Shown one piece after another: positions 34,177 to 43,066 of a DNA stretch of 64,000 bases (the stretch's first letter is position 1; every line of letters starts with the position of its first letter). Under the pieces are notes generated by a model, which searched no databases, was not told the origin of the DNA, and was given only the letters and a program-made list of their open reading frames with translations. The stretch spans positions 5,447-69,446 of the forward strand of contig DASXNV010000088.1 of the NCBI GenBank assembly GCA_036494815.1, written 5' to 3'. The translations under genes and the position numbers were made by a program. The stretch is from Poindextera sp036494815. GTDB taxonomy: Bacteria; Pseudomonadota; Alphaproteobacteria; Caulobacterales; Caulobacteraceae.

Positions 34177-34862
34177 TAAGGGGCCAGACGATACCCGCCA
34201 GCTTCGGTTAGCAGCAGCTTGGCCCCGCCGGCGTCCGGCTCGATCTTCTGCCGCAGCCGATAGACGTGGGTTTCCAGAGTGTGGGTGGTCACGCCGGCGT
34301 TGTAGCCCCACACCTCGGTCAGCAGTTCCTCGCGCGTCACCGGGGTTTCGCCGGCGCGGTAGAGGTATTTCAGGATGCTCGTCTCCTTTTCGGTGAGACG
34401 GATCTTTTTCTGCTTTTCATCGATCAGCAGCTTGGTGGCGGGCCGGAACTCATAGGGTCCGATGCGGAACACCGCGTCCTCGGACTGTTCGTGGCTGCGC
34501 AGCTGGGCGCGAATGCGCGCCAGCAATACGGCGAACTTGAACGGCTTGCTCACATAGTCGTTGGCGCCGGCGTCCAGCCCCAGAATGGTGTCGCTGTCGC
34601 CGCCGGCGGCGGTCAGCATGATCACCGGGGCTGAAACCCCAGCGGCGCGAAGCCGCCGGCAAACCTCGCGCCCGTCGATATCCGGCAGGTCTAGGTCGAG
34701 AAGAATCAGGTCCGCCCGCGAGGTCACAGCCTCCGCCGCCCCGGCCTCGCCGGTGGCGGCGGTGCGGGTGAGAAACTCGTCGCCGATGGCCAATTGCTCG
34801 GCCAGGCTCTCGCGGACCTCATCGTCGTCATCGATGATCAGGATGGTTTTACGTTGCGCCAT
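34176..34862 (-). CDS. cenR: OmpR-family response regulator, probable CenR
   Basis: A 228-residue response regulator. The receiver has the acidic pocket IIDDDDEV, the phospho-acceptor Asp in LILLDLDLPDIDG, Thr in VIMLTAAGG and Lys in YVSKPF; residues of about 125-228 form a winged-helix DNA-binding domain ending VYRLRQKIEPDA and LTEAGGYRL. The gene order from here to parA matches the region of the essential envelope regulator cenR in Caulobacter crescentus, which is the reason for the name. The partner kinase is not in the window. The ATG at 34862 is preferred over one four codons upstream. Confidence 0.8.
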   Translation of the reverse strand: MAQRKTILIIDDDDEVRESLAEQLAIGDEFLTRTAATGEAGAAEAVTSRADLILLDLDLPDIDGREVCRRLRAAGVSAPVIMLTAAGGDSDTILGLDAGANDYVSKPFKFAVLLARIRAQLRSHEQSEDAVFRIGPYEFRPATKLLIDEKQKKIRLTEKETSILKYLYRAGETPVTREELLTEVWGYNAGVTTHTLETHVYRLRQKIEPDAGGAKLLLTEAGGYRLAP

Positions 34863-34921
34863 GGGGGGGAACATGCACCGTTCCGGCCGATGGCGTAAAG
34901 CGGGGACAGGATTAGCGTAGC

Positions 34922-35437
34922 GTGACGACGATCTTCACCGCCTGGTCGGATGGCCGCTTCGATCTGCCGGGCGGCGCCACCCGCTGCGCCCTCGGGCGCT
35001 CGGGCGTGATCGCGTCGGCGGACAAGCGGGAAGGGGACGGCTGCAGCCCCCTGGGCGTCTGGCCCCTGCGCCGGCTGCTCTACCGACCGGACCGCGGGCC
35101 GCCGCCAAAAACCGGCTTGCCAATTCTGGCCCTGTCCCCGGGCGACGGCTGGTGCGACGATCCAGGCGATCCCGCCTACAACCAGGCGGTCCAACGGCCC
35201 TATCCCGCGTCCACCGAGGCGCTGTGGCGCGAAGACGGGGTCTATGACCTGATCGGAATCCTGGGCCACAATGACGCTCCGCCCGTCCCTGGGCTGGGTT
35301 CGGCGATCTTCCTGCACCTGGCGCGCGACGGATATCTCCCCACCGAGGGCTGCATAGCCCTGAACCGGCCCGATCTGGAGGCGCTGCTAGCCCTGGCCGG
35401 GCCCAGGTCGGCGGTCGAAATTCGCCAGACGCCCTAA
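34922..35437 (+). CDS. L,D-transpeptidase catalytic-domain protein (YkuD family)
   Basis: A 171-residue protein with the YkuD hallmark blocks GILGHNDAPPVPGLGSAIFLHLA and TEGCIAL (catalytic Cys with Gly before, His upstream). It has no signal peptide or LysM domain and starts with GTG 34922, so it may be exported by another route or act on cytoplasmic muropeptides. Cell-wall cross-linking is the family function. It is divergent from cenR; its stop overlaps that of convergent yggS. Confidence 0.85.
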   Translation: MTTIFTAWSDGRFDLPGGATRCALGRSGVIASADKREGDGCSPLGVWPLRRLLYRPDRGPPPKTGLPILALSPGDGWCDDPGDPAYNQAVQRPYPASTEALWREDGVYDLIGILGHNDAPPVPGLGSAIFLHLARDGYLPTEGCIALNRPDLEALLALAGPRSAVEIRQTP

Positions 35438-36111
35438 GGGGTTGGCTTCGCCGTCCGCGCGCCGAACAGGGCCGATCCCACCCGCACCGAGGTGGCGCCG
35501 AAGCGAATCGCGGTCCCGAAATCGTCGCTCATGCCCATGGACAGGCGCGCAAGACCGTTGCGCGCGGCGATCTTGGCCAGGAGGGCGAAATGCATGGCCG
35601 CCTCCTCATCCGCGGGCGGAATGCACATCAACCCTTCGATCGACAGGCCATGGTCCGACCGGCACGCCTCAATGAAAGCGTCGGCCTGGCTGGGTAGCAC
35701 CCCAGCCTTCTGTGGTTCTTCCCCGGTATTGACCTGGACATACAGGCGGGGCGACCGGCCAACCTTGTGGATTTCGTCAGCCAGGACCCGGGCCAGTTTC
35801 GGACGGTCGAGGGTTTCGATGACGTCGAACAGGTCCAGGGCCTCGCGCGCCTTGTTACTTTGAAGCGGGCCGATCAGATGCAGGGTCAGGCCCTCATGGC
35901 GCCCGGCCCAGCGGCTCTGCGCCTCCTGCACCCGGTTCTCACCAAAGGTGGTTTGTCCCGCGGCCAGGATCGGCTCTATGTTTTCCCAAGGTTGCTGCTT
36001 ACTGACGGCGACCAGACGCACCTGCGCCGGATCGCGCCCCGCCGCGCGGCTGGCGGCGGCCATGCGGCCCAGGATTTCGGTAAGCTGCGCGGACAAGGCG
36101 GGATCGGTCAT
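35434..36111 (-). CDS. yggS: YggS-family pyridoxal-phosphate homeostasis protein
   Basis: A 225-residue single-domain TIM-barrel PLP protein. The PLP lysine lies in LVAVSKQQP, with FGENRVQEAQ, LHLIGPLQSNKAREA, YVQVNTGEEPQKAG, GLMCIPP and LSMGMSDDFGTAI, all family hallmarks. It has no enzyme activity of its own in known members and buffers PLP and amino-acid pools. The start is ATG 36111. The thiamine phosphate synthase-like frame begins divergently about 80 bases away. Confidence 0.95.
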   Translation of the reverse strand: MTDPALSAQLTEILGRMAAASRAAGRDPAQVRLVAVSKQQPWENIEPILAAGQTTFGENRVQEAQSRWAGRHEGLTLHLIGPLQSNKAREALDLFDVIETLDRPKLARVLADEIHKVGRSPRLYVQVNTGEEPQKAGVLPSQADAFIEACRSDHGLSIEGLMCIPPADEEAAMHFALLAKIAARNGLARLSMGMSDDFGTAIRFGATSVRVGSALFGARTAKPTP

Positions 36112-36190
36112 CTTGGCGGGGGACTCGGGCAAGGCGAAGGAAGGGCGGAACGCACTGGTCAGGGCGGCCGCGACGCTAGGCCGTCGCGCC

Positions 36191-36781
36191 TTGCAACGAA
36201 ACCCCGGACCGTTTGGCAAGCCCATTCCCAACCTGTGGTTCCTCACCGATCCGAGGCGGTCGCCCGATCCTGTGGCCGTCGCGGGCGCCCTTCCCCGAGG
36301 CGCGGTGGTGGTCTATCGGGCGTTCGGCGCTGCTGAAGCCGAGCGGATAGCCTTGAGACTGAGGCAAGCGACCCGCCAAGCCGGGGTGCGCCTGCTGATC
36401 GGCGCAGATGTGCAACTGGCGCGCCGGGTCGCTGCGGACGGCGTTCACTTGCCCGAGCGACACGCGCACCTCACGCCGCGATTGCGAATGGCCCATCCAG
36501 CTTGGCTGATCACCACCGCGGCCCACAGTCTAGCCGCGATCCGTCGGGCCGAACGGTTCGGGGTCGACGCGATCCTGGTCTCGGCCGCATTTCCCAGCCG
36601 CAGCCCTTCCGCCCGCGGCGCATTGGGACCGGTCAGGTTTGCGGCCCTGGCGCGGAGCACGCTCGCACCCGTCATCGCTCTGGGTGGGATAAATGGGCGC
36701 ACGGCCCGGCGTGTTTTGGGAAGTTCGGCGGCCGGATTAGCCGCGGTGGAGGCTTTCAGCCCCCAGTCGTTCAGAACTTGA
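36191..36781 (+). CDS. Thiamine phosphate synthase-like protein (ThiE/TenI type)
   Basis: A TIM-barrel protein of about 196 residues with the family pattern NLWFLTDPRR, LLIGADVQLARRVAADGVHLPE, LVSAAFPSRSPSARGALGPVRFAAL and PVIALGGING. The canonical ThiE segment binding pyrophosphate is altered to SAAFPSRSPS, so catalytic identity is uncertain; TenI-like members lack ThiE activity. No ATG precedes the conserved part outside yggS; the TTG at 36191 is a guess. It overlaps the convergent ntrZ-like gene by 11 bases. Confidence 0.7.
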   Translation: MQRNPGPFGKPIPNLWFLTDPRRSPDPVAVAGALPRGAVVVYRAFGAAEAERIALRLRQATRQAGVRLLIGADVQLARRVAADGVHLPERHAHLTPRLRMAHPAWLITTAAHSLAAIRRAERFGVDAILVSAAFPSRSPSARGALGPVRFAALARSTLAPVIALGGINGRTARRVLGSSAAGLAAVEAFSPQSFRT

Positions 36782-37166
36782 AGCGGGTTTCCAGCCGGAC
36801 CCGCGGGGCCTGGGCCTGGGGCAGGGTGTTGCGATCCGGCTGAGCCGGCTCATCGCCCAGCGACACGGCGCCACCGACCTTGAGCGAAGGCGTCACATGA
36901 TAATAGGCGCCGGCCTGAACATCGCGCAGCTGCATGGTGCGGCCGGCCGGTTCGTTCATGTCCAGCTTCAGGCTCCAGCGGCCCTTGTCGTCCCACTGCA
37001 GGATCTTGTGTACCGGCAACAGGCCAAACAGGCCGGCTTCAGGCGCCGCAGGCGTGGTGTTGCTGACAGTCAGGATCGGCCGGGCGGATTCCGCGTGGGC
37101 CAGCGAAGCGCCTGTAAAGGCCATCGCCGCGATCACCACTGCACTGATGCGCGCTTTCGCCGCCAT
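36771..37166 (-). CDS. ntrZ: NtrZ-like periplasmic regulatory protein
   Basis: A 131-residue secreted protein with signal peptide (MAAKARISAVVIAAMAFTGASLAHA, cut before ESA). The mature part reads HKILQWDDKGRWSLKLDMNEP, VQAGAYYHVTPSLKVGGAVSLG and ends VRLETRFKF, alternating strands with a terminal Phe. Caulobacter NtrZ is a periplasmic inhibitor of the NtrY sensor kinase, and I recall its gene lying two genes from leuS in the same block; family and synteny agree, but I have not aligned it. A small outer-membrane-associated protein is the alternative. Confidence 0.6.
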   Translation of the reverse strand: MAAKARISAVVIAAMAFTGASLAHAESARPILTVSNTTPAAPEAGLFGLLPVHKILQWDDKGRWSLKLDMNEPAGRTMQLRDVQAGAYYHVTPSLKVGGAVSLGDEPAQPDRNTLPQAQAPRVRLETRFKF

Positions 37167-37266
37167 CACACCCGCCTCAAACCCCAAACTACTCAACCGG
37201 CAGGACTCGGTATCATCCGCTGGTCTAATGTCCGATTAACGCGCCAAGGCTTTGCAGGTCAATGCG

Positions 37267-37290
37267 TCAGGGGGTCCCAGACACCCCTGA
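37267..37290. other. Inverted repeat between ntrZ-like and DUF3576 genes
   Basis: TCAGGGG (37267-37273) and CCCCTGA (37284-37290), spaced by 10 bases, lie in the 279-base divergent gap. It could be an operator or a 5'-UTR hairpin. Nothing else in the gap was recognised apart from an AT-rich GATATAG near 37358. Confidence 0.3.
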
Positions 37291-37445
37291 GTTCCGATCA
37301 GGCAGAGTCTGTTGCGCAAGGGCCACGCGATTCCTGTTTGGCCGGACGGCTCGCATGATATAGAGCCGCACTGCGGTATGGGGTAGGGCGATGCGCCGAC
37401 GGACTGGTTCCGTATCGAGCGTGATGCGGAGTGGAGCTATACACG

Positions 37446-37931
37446 ATGGTGTTGGTGCGTCGAGCGACGTTGGTTATCGCGGCCGTGGGGGCCGTCGCCC
37501 TGGCGGGCTGCGCACATAAGGATGCTGGTCCTCGGGCTTATAGCGGCGGGGGATTCCATCCCTTTGGCGGCGGCAAGCCACACGGCGCGCCGGCCAATGA
37601 CGCCGCCCTGGGGGTCAACGCCTATCTGTGGCGCGCCTCGCTGGACACCCTGGCCTTCATGCCCCTGTCTTCGGCGGACCCTTACGGTGGTGTGATCATC
37701 ACCGACTGGTACGCCAATCCGGAAAAGCCGGACGAACGGTTCAAGTGCACGGTCTATATCCTCGACACGCGCCTGCGCGCCGATGGCCTGAACGTGACGG
37801 TCAACAAGCAGATTCGCGACGCCAGCGGCGGCTGGGCCGACACCGCCGCCTCCGACCAGACAGCGACCGACATCGAAAACGCCATCCTGACCCGGGCGCG
37901 CCAGCTCAGGCTGTCGAACGTCAACGGCTGA
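37446..37931 (+). CDS. DUF3576 lipoprotein
   Basis: A 161-residue predicted lipoprotein: signal with lipobox LAGC (Cys near residue 22), a Gly/His-rich linker (SGGGFHPFGGGKPHG), then the DUF3576 core LGVNAYLWRASLDTLAFMPL, DPYGGVIITDWYANP and FKCTVYILDTRLRADGL. The function is unknown; it is common upstream of leuS-lptE in alphaproteobacteria. It lies 18 bases before leuS, probably one operon with leuS-lptE-holA. Confidence 0.9.
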   Translation: MVLVRRATLVIAAVGAVALAGCAHKDAGPRAYSGGGFHPFGGGKPHGAPANDAALGVNAYLWRASLDTLAFMPLSSADPYGGVIITDWYANPEKPDERFKCTVYILDTRLRADGLNVTVNKQIRDASGGWADTAASDQTATDIENAILTRARQLRLSNVNG

Positions 37932-37949
37932 CGAGGCCGCCCCACGGCC

Positions 37950-40544
37950 ATGGTCCGCTATAATCCTCAGGAATCCGAACCCCGGTGGCGCGCGGCCTGG
38001 GCCAAGGACGACGTGTTTCGCGCCGGGCCGCCCGACAAGGCGGACCCGCGTCCGAAATACTATGTGCTGGAGATGTTCCCCTATCCGTCGGGGAGTCTGC
38101 ACATGGGCCATGTGCGCAACTATAGCCTTGGCGATGTGATCGCCCGGTTCAAGCGGGCGCGGGGCTTCCACGTCCTGCATCCCCTGGGTTGGGACGCTTT
38201 CGGCCTGCCGGCGGAAAACGCGGCCATGGAGCGGGGGGTCAGTCCTAAGGACTGGACCTATCAAAACATCGCCGCCATGCGCGAAGAGTTGAAGCGCCTG
38301 GGCCTGTCCATCGACTGGTCGCGCGAATTCGCCACCTGCGATCCGGAATATTACGGTCAGCAACAGGCCTGGTTCATCGACCTGTGGCGTCGCGGCCTTG
38401 TCTATCGCCGTGAGGGCCTAGTCAATTGGGACCCGGTCGACATGACCGTGCTGGCCAATGAGCAGGTGATCGATGGGCGCGGCTGGCGCTCGGGCGCGGA
38501 AGTGGAAAAGCGCAAGTTGAACCAGTGGTTCCTGCGCATCACCGACTATGCCGACGCCTTGCTTGAAGGCCTCAAGACCCTGGATCGCTGGCCGGAGAAG
38601 GTCCGGCTGATGCAGGAGAACTGGATCGGCAAGTCCACCGGCCTGCGTATGAGTTTCGCCTTTGCTGATGCGGCGCCGACGGGGTTCGAGAGCGGGATCG
38701 AGGTCTATACCACTCGCCCGGACACCCTCTACGGGGCCAGTTTCGTCGCCATCTCCGCCGACCATCCCCTGGCCGCGCAACTGGCCGCCGCCGATCCCAA
38801 GGTCGCCGATTTCATCGAGGATTGCCGCCGCGGCGGCACTTCGGAAGCCGATATCGAGTCGGCGGAAAAGAAGGGCTGGGACACCCGCCTGACCGTGGCC
38901 CATCCGTTCGATCCCGCCCAGCGCCTGCCGGTGTGGATCGCCAATTTCGTGCTGATGGACTACGGCACGGGCGCCATCTTCGGCTGTCCCGCCCACGACC
39001 AGCGCGACCTGGATTTCGCCCGCAAATATGGCCTGTCCGTCAGGGCCGTAGTGCTGCCGCCTGGCGCCGATCCGGAAACCTACGCGGTCGACCGCGAGGC
39101 CTATGTGGGCCCGGGCAAGATCTTCCATTCCGATTTCCTGGACGGGCTGGAGATCGAGGCGGCCAAGGACGCCGCCATCGCCCGCATCGAGGCGCAAAAC
39201 CAAGGACAGGGCGCCATCGTCTATCGCCTGCGCGACTGGGGCATAGCCCGCCAGCGGGGCTGGGGTTGCCCGGTGCCGATCATACACTGCCCAGCCTGCG
39301 GGCCAGTGGCGGCGTCCAAGGACAGCCTGCCGGTGCGCCTGCCCGACGACCTGGACTTCAGCCGGCCCGGCAACGCCCTGGCGCGCCATCCCACCTGGAA
39401 ACACGTGGCCTGCCCCAGCTGCGGCGGGCCGGCGGAGCGCGAAACCGACACGCTGGACACCTTTGTCGACAGCTCCTGGTATTTCGCCCGTTTCACCAAT
39501 CCGGACTACGCCGATCCGATCGACAAGGCCGCCGCCGACTATTGGATGCCGGTGGACCAGTATATCGGCGGTATAGAGCACGCCATCCTACATCTGCTCT
39601 ATGCCCGCTTCGTCAATCGCGCCCTGGCCGATGAGGGCATGCTGGAGGCGCGCGAGCCCTTCGCCGGCCTGTTCACCCAAGGCATGCTGACCCACGAGAC
39701 CTATCGGCGGCAGAGCGGCGATTGGTTGGAGCCGGCGGCGGTGGAGATCGTCACCGAAGGCGCAACGCGGCGAGCGCGGCTGATCGAAGGCGGCGAGCCG
39801 GTGACCATCGGCGACATCGAAAAGATGTCCAAGTCCAAGAGGAACACCGTCGCTCCAGGCGAGATCTTCGACGACTATGGCGTGGACGCCGCGCGGCTGT
39901 TCGTCCTGTCCGACTCCCCGCCCGACCGGGACGTGCAGTGGACCACCGGCGGGATCGAAGGCGCCTGGCGATTCATCAACCGGGTGTGGAACGAGTTCGA
40001 CAACCAGCCTGAGGCGGCCGCAGCCGCGGCGCCCAGCGACGATCCCAAGGCGGCCGAGCTGGTGCGGGCCACCCACCGGCTAATCGCCAACCTGACCGAC
40101 GCCATCGAGTCCTTCCGCTTCAACAGCGGCGTGGCCCGGCTCTACGAGTTCCTCAACGTGCTCAAGGCCGCGCCGGTTGAAGGGGCGAGCCCCGCCCTGC
40201 TGACCGCACGCCACCAGGCCCTGTCGGCCCTGGCCCGGTTGATCAGCCCCTTTACCCCCCATCTGGCGGAAGCCTGTTGGGAGCGGCTGGGCGAAGCCGG
40301 CATGGTGGTCAACGCCCCGTGGCCAAGCTCTGATCCGGCGGTGTTCGTCAGCGATGAGGTGGTGCTGCCCGTGCAGATCAACGGCAAGCGCCGCGCCGAG
40401 ATTCGCGCGCCCGCTGGCGCGGCTGAAGCCGAGGTGGAAAAGATCGCCCTGGCGGACGAGGCGGTTCAGCGCCACCTTGAAGGCCTGACGGTCCGCAAGC
40501 TGATCGTGGTCAAGGACCGTATCGTCAACATCGTCGTGGGGTGA
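37950..40544 (+). CDS. leuS: Leucyl-tRNA synthetase
   Basis: An 864-residue class I synthetase. The HIGH-type motif is PYPSGSLHMGHVRNYSLGD, the editing domain contains YTTRPDTLYGASFVAISADHP, a zinc-type CPAC/CPSC region follows, and the KMSKS loop is EKMSKSKRNT. It has normal length. It overlaps lptE by four bases (GTGA). Confidence 0.98.
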   Translation: MVRYNPQESEPRWRAAWAKDDVFRAGPPDKADPRPKYYVLEMFPYPSGSLHMGHVRNYSLGDVIARFKRARGFHVLHPLGWDAFGLPAENAAMERGVSPKDWTYQNIAAMREELKRLGLSIDWSREFATCDPEYYGQQQAWFIDLWRRGLVYRREGLVNWDPVDMTVLANEQVIDGRGWRSGAEVEKRKLNQWFLRITDYADALLEGLKTLDRWPEKVRLMQENWIGKSTGLRMSFAFADAAPTGFESGIEVYTTRPDTLYGASFVAISADHPLAAQLAAADPKVADFIEDCRRGGTSEADIESAEKKGWDTRLTVAHPFDPAQRLPVWIANFVLMDYGTGAIFGCPAHDQRDLDFARKYGLSVRAVVLPPGADPETYAVDREAYVGPGKIFHSDFLDGLEIEAAKDAAIARIEAQNQGQGAIVYRLRDWGIARQRGWGCPVPIIHCPACGPVAASKDSLPVRLPDDLDFSRPGNALARHPTWKHVACPSCGGPAERETDTLDTFVDSSWYFARFTNPDYADPIDKAAADYWMPVDQYIGGIEHAILHLLYARFVNRALADEGMLEAREPFAGLFTQGMLTHETYRRQSGDWLEPAAVEIVTEGATRRARLIEGGEPVTIGDIEKMSKSKRNTVAPGEIFDDYGVDAARLFVLSDSPPDRDVQWTTGGIEGAWRFINRVWNEFDNQPEAAAAAAPSDDPKAAELVRATHRLIANLTDAIESFRFNSGVARLYEFLNVLKAAPVEGASPALLTARHQALSALARLISPFTPHLAEACWERLGEAGMVVNAPWPSSDPAVFVSDEVVLPVQINGKRRAEIRAPAGAAEAEVEKIALADEAVQRHLEGLTVRKLIVVKDRIVNIVVG

Positions 40545-41077
40545 GCCGGATGATCCGATCCCGCCAAGGCCAAGGCCGGGCCTCCAGAGGCCTTCTGGGG
40601 GCGTTGGCGGCTGTTCTGGCGCTTGGGCTCGCCGCTTGTGGCTTTACGCCCCTGTACGGCGTTCCTGGGGTCAATAGCGGCCTGTCCTCCATCGCCGTCA
40701 CAGTTCCCCACGGCCGCACCGCCTTTCTGCTCGGCCAGGACTTGGAAGACCAACTGGCCCGCGACCGCAGCGCCCCCGCCGCCTATCGGCTGGATCTGAA
40801 GGTGCAGGAGCATCAATACCCGCGCGGCCTGCAGGTGACCGGCGTGGCCAGCCGGTATGAAACCCACGTCACCGTCACCTATCAGTTGATCGAACTGGCC
40901 AGCGGCAAGGTGCTGAAGTCCGCGGTGGAGCCGATCGAGGTCAGCTACGCGGCCACCGCGCTGCCCTATGCCAGCGTTTCGGCTCAACAGAACGCCCAAG
41001 AGCGCGCCGCTTCGGTGGCCGCCGATCACATCCGGGTCGCCCTGGCGGTCTATTTCGCCGGGCGCGCCAAACCCTGA
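40541..41077 (+). CDS. lptE: LPS-assembly lipoprotein LptE
   Basis: A 178-residue lipoprotein that plugs the LptD barrel in lipopolysaccharide insertion. The signal with lipobox LAAC is followed by GFTPLYG, the hallmark of alphaproteobacterial LptE. The mature part has the LptE two-helix/four-strand pattern (YRLDLKVQEHQY, RYETHVTVTYQLIE). It starts with GTG 40541 in the leuS stop and runs into holA (TGATG). Confidence 0.92.
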   Translation: MSRMIRSRQGQGRASRGLLGALAAVLALGLAACGFTPLYGVPGVNSGLSSIAVTVPHGRTAFLLGQDLEDQLARDRSAPAAYRLDLKVQEHQYPRGLQVTGVASRYETHVTVTYQLIELASGKVLKSAVEPIEVSYAATALPYASVSAQQNAQERAASVAADHIRVALAVYFAGRAKP

Positions 41078-42129
41078 TGCTGATCAGCCGCCGCGCCGAT
41101 GTGGAGCGGTTCCTGGCGGGGCCGCCGGCCCAGGTTCGCGCTGCTATTATCCACGGCAAGGACCGCGCGGGGGTGCGCGAGCGGGCCGATGGCCTCGCCA
41201 AGAAGCTGGTGGCGCGGCCGGACGACCCGTTCGACGTGGCCCTGCTCACTGAAACCGACATCGACAGCGACGGCGCCCGGCTCAGCGACGAGCTCACCGC
41301 CCAATCGATGATGGGTGGCCGCCGGCTGGTGCGGGTCAAGCTGACGGGAGAAAAGGCCTCGGTGGATCGCGCCCTGGCCGACGCCCTGAAGACCCATCTG
41401 GACGGCGGCTTTAATCCCGACGCCTTTTTCCTGATCGAGGCGGGCCCTCTCGGCCGCGAATCCGGCCTGCGTAAAGTCGGCGAGAAAGCCGAGGGCTCGG
41501 CCGTCATTCCTTGCTATGAGGACGAGGTCGGCGACGTGGCCCGCCTGGTGCGCGAAAGCCTGGCCAAGGACAAGGTCAGTCTCAACGCCGAAGCCTTGGA
41601 GCTGTTCGTCAGCCGGCTGCCGCATGAACGCGGCGTGGCGCGCCAGGAGATCGAGCGCCTGGCCCTCTATCTGGGACCGGGATCGAGCATCACCGCCACC
41701 GCCGAGGATCTGAAGCCTTATCTGGGCGTGGAGCCGGAATCCTCTCTGGCCGACGCCGCCCAGGACGCCTTCGGCGGCAAGCTGGCCGCCGCTTATGCCG
41801 GCCTGAGGCGCGCCGCCGCCGAGGGCGAGGGCGGGCCATCGGCCGTGCGCGCCATCGGCTTGCATCTGGGGCGGTTGCGCCGCACTCTCAGCCTGGCCAA
41901 GAACGGGGCGGGCCTGGCCGAGGCGGCCAAGTCCGCGGGCGTCTTCTGGAAGAACGAGCGGGAATTCCTACGCCAAGCCCGGGCCTGGAGCCTGGATCAC
42001 CTGGATCTGCTGCAGCCCGAAGTGCTGGAGGCCGACCGCATGTGCAAAACGACCGGTTCACCGGACGGACTGATCGCGGAGCGGCTGGCCCTGAGCATCG
42101 CCGGGCGGGCGCGGCGGTTGGGGCTGTAG
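41077..42129 (+). CDS. holA: DNA polymerase III delta subunit
   Basis: A 350-residue clamp-loader wrench subunit that opens the sliding clamp. HolA features are an N-terminal AAA+-like module lacking a P-loop (IIHGKDRAGVRERADGL), FFLIEAGPLGRESGLRKVGEK, the LPHERGVARQEIERLALYLG block and a helical collar domain. It starts at an ATG sharing one base with the lptE stop. It is convergent with parB, three bases away. Confidence 0.95.
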   Translation: MLISRRADVERFLAGPPAQVRAAIIHGKDRAGVRERADGLAKKLVARPDDPFDVALLTETDIDSDGARLSDELTAQSMMGGRRLVRVKLTGEKASVDRALADALKTHLDGGFNPDAFFLIEAGPLGRESGLRKVGEKAEGSAVIPCYEDEVGDVARLVRESLAKDKVSLNAEALELFVSRLPHERGVARQEIERLALYLGPGSSITATAEDLKPYLGVEPESSLADAAQDAFGGKLAAAYAGLRRAAAEGEGGPSAVRAIGLHLGRLRRTLSLAKNGAGLAEAAKSAGVFWKNEREFLRQARAWSLDHLDLLQPEVLEADRMCKTTGSPDGLIAERLALSIAGRARRLGL

Positions 42130-42132
42130 CCC

Positions 42133-43044
42133 TTAACCCCCCGCTGTTGGCCGTGTCAGGCGCTGGCAGATGTCGTCCAGCTGCTCCAGGGTCGCATAGC
42201 TGATGCGCAGCTCGCCGACACCGCCACGATCGGTGATTTCGACCTCCAGGCCCAAAACATCAGCCAGATCTTCTTCGAGGGCCCGCGTATCGGCGTCCTT
42301 GACACCCCCACCGCTGGACGAGCGCGAACCGCCGCCGCTGCGCGGCTGAGCGCCGCCACCCTGGGCGCGGCGGGCCAGGGCCTCGGTTTCGCGCACATTC
42401 AGGCCACGCTCCACCACCTCACGCGCCAGGGCGGCGGGATCCGGGGCGGCGGCGAGCGCGCGGGCATGACCAGAGGTCAATCGGCCGGCGCGCAGCTCCA
42501 GCTGCACCGCCTCCGGCAGACCCAAAAGGCGCAGGGCGTTGGCCACGTGGCTGCGGCTCTTGCCGACGGTCTGGGCAACGGCGTCCTGGGTGCGGCCGAA
42601 CCGCTCCATCAGGGCCTTGTAGCCCAAGGCCTCTTCGATGGCGTTGAGGTCAGCCCGCTGGACGTTCTCGATGATGGCGATTTCCAGCGCCTCGAGATCG
42701 TCCAGTTCGCGGATGACCACCGGCATCTGGCGCAGGCCCGCCCGCTGTGCGGCTCGCCAGCGGCGCTCACCAGCCACGATCTGGAATTCGCCGGGACTGC
42801 CGGGCAGGGGGCGAACCAGGATCGGCTGCAGCACGCCTTTTTCGCGGATCGAGGCGGCTAGTTCCTCGATATCGACCTCGGAAAAGTCGCGACGGGGCTG
42901 ATCGGGATTACGGTGCAGAAGCTCTATCGGCGCCTCATGGACCCCCGTGGTCGGCGCGGGCCCTTCACCGGTGGCGGCCACCTCGGCCGCCTCGTCCAAC
43001 AGGGCCGACAGCCCGCGACCCAAACCTCTGCGGTGTTCCGCCAT
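42133..43044 (-). CDS. parB: Chromosome-partitioning protein ParB
   Basis: A CTP-dependent clamp that loads at parS and spreads to form the segregation complex. It has 303 residues: an N-terminal tail with RGLGRGLSALL (the ParA-stimulating region), the CTP-binding domain with GERRWRAAQRAG (about 92) and ENVQRADLNAIEEA, a helix-turn-helix (TQDAVAQTVGKSRSHVANAL), a Gly/Ser linker and a C-terminal dimerisation domain. Three parS sites lie 3.5-6 kb away. It is downstream of parA in one operon. Confidence 0.98.
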   Translation of the reverse strand: MAEHRRGLGRGLSALLDEAAEVAATGEGPAPTTGVHEAPIELLHRNPDQPRRDFSEVDIEELAASIREKGVLQPILVRPLPGSPGEFQIVAGERRWRAAQRAGLRQMPVVIRELDDLEALEIAIIENVQRADLNAIEEALGYKALMERFGRTQDAVAQTVGKSRSHVANALRLLGLPEAVQLELRAGRLTSGHARALAAAPDPAALAREVVERGLNVRETEALARRAQGGGAQPRSGGGSRSSSGGGVKDADTRALEEDLADVLGLEVEITDRGGVGELRISYATLEQLDDICQRLTRPTAGG

Positions 43045-43066
43045 CATCTCGTCCGATCAACCAAGC

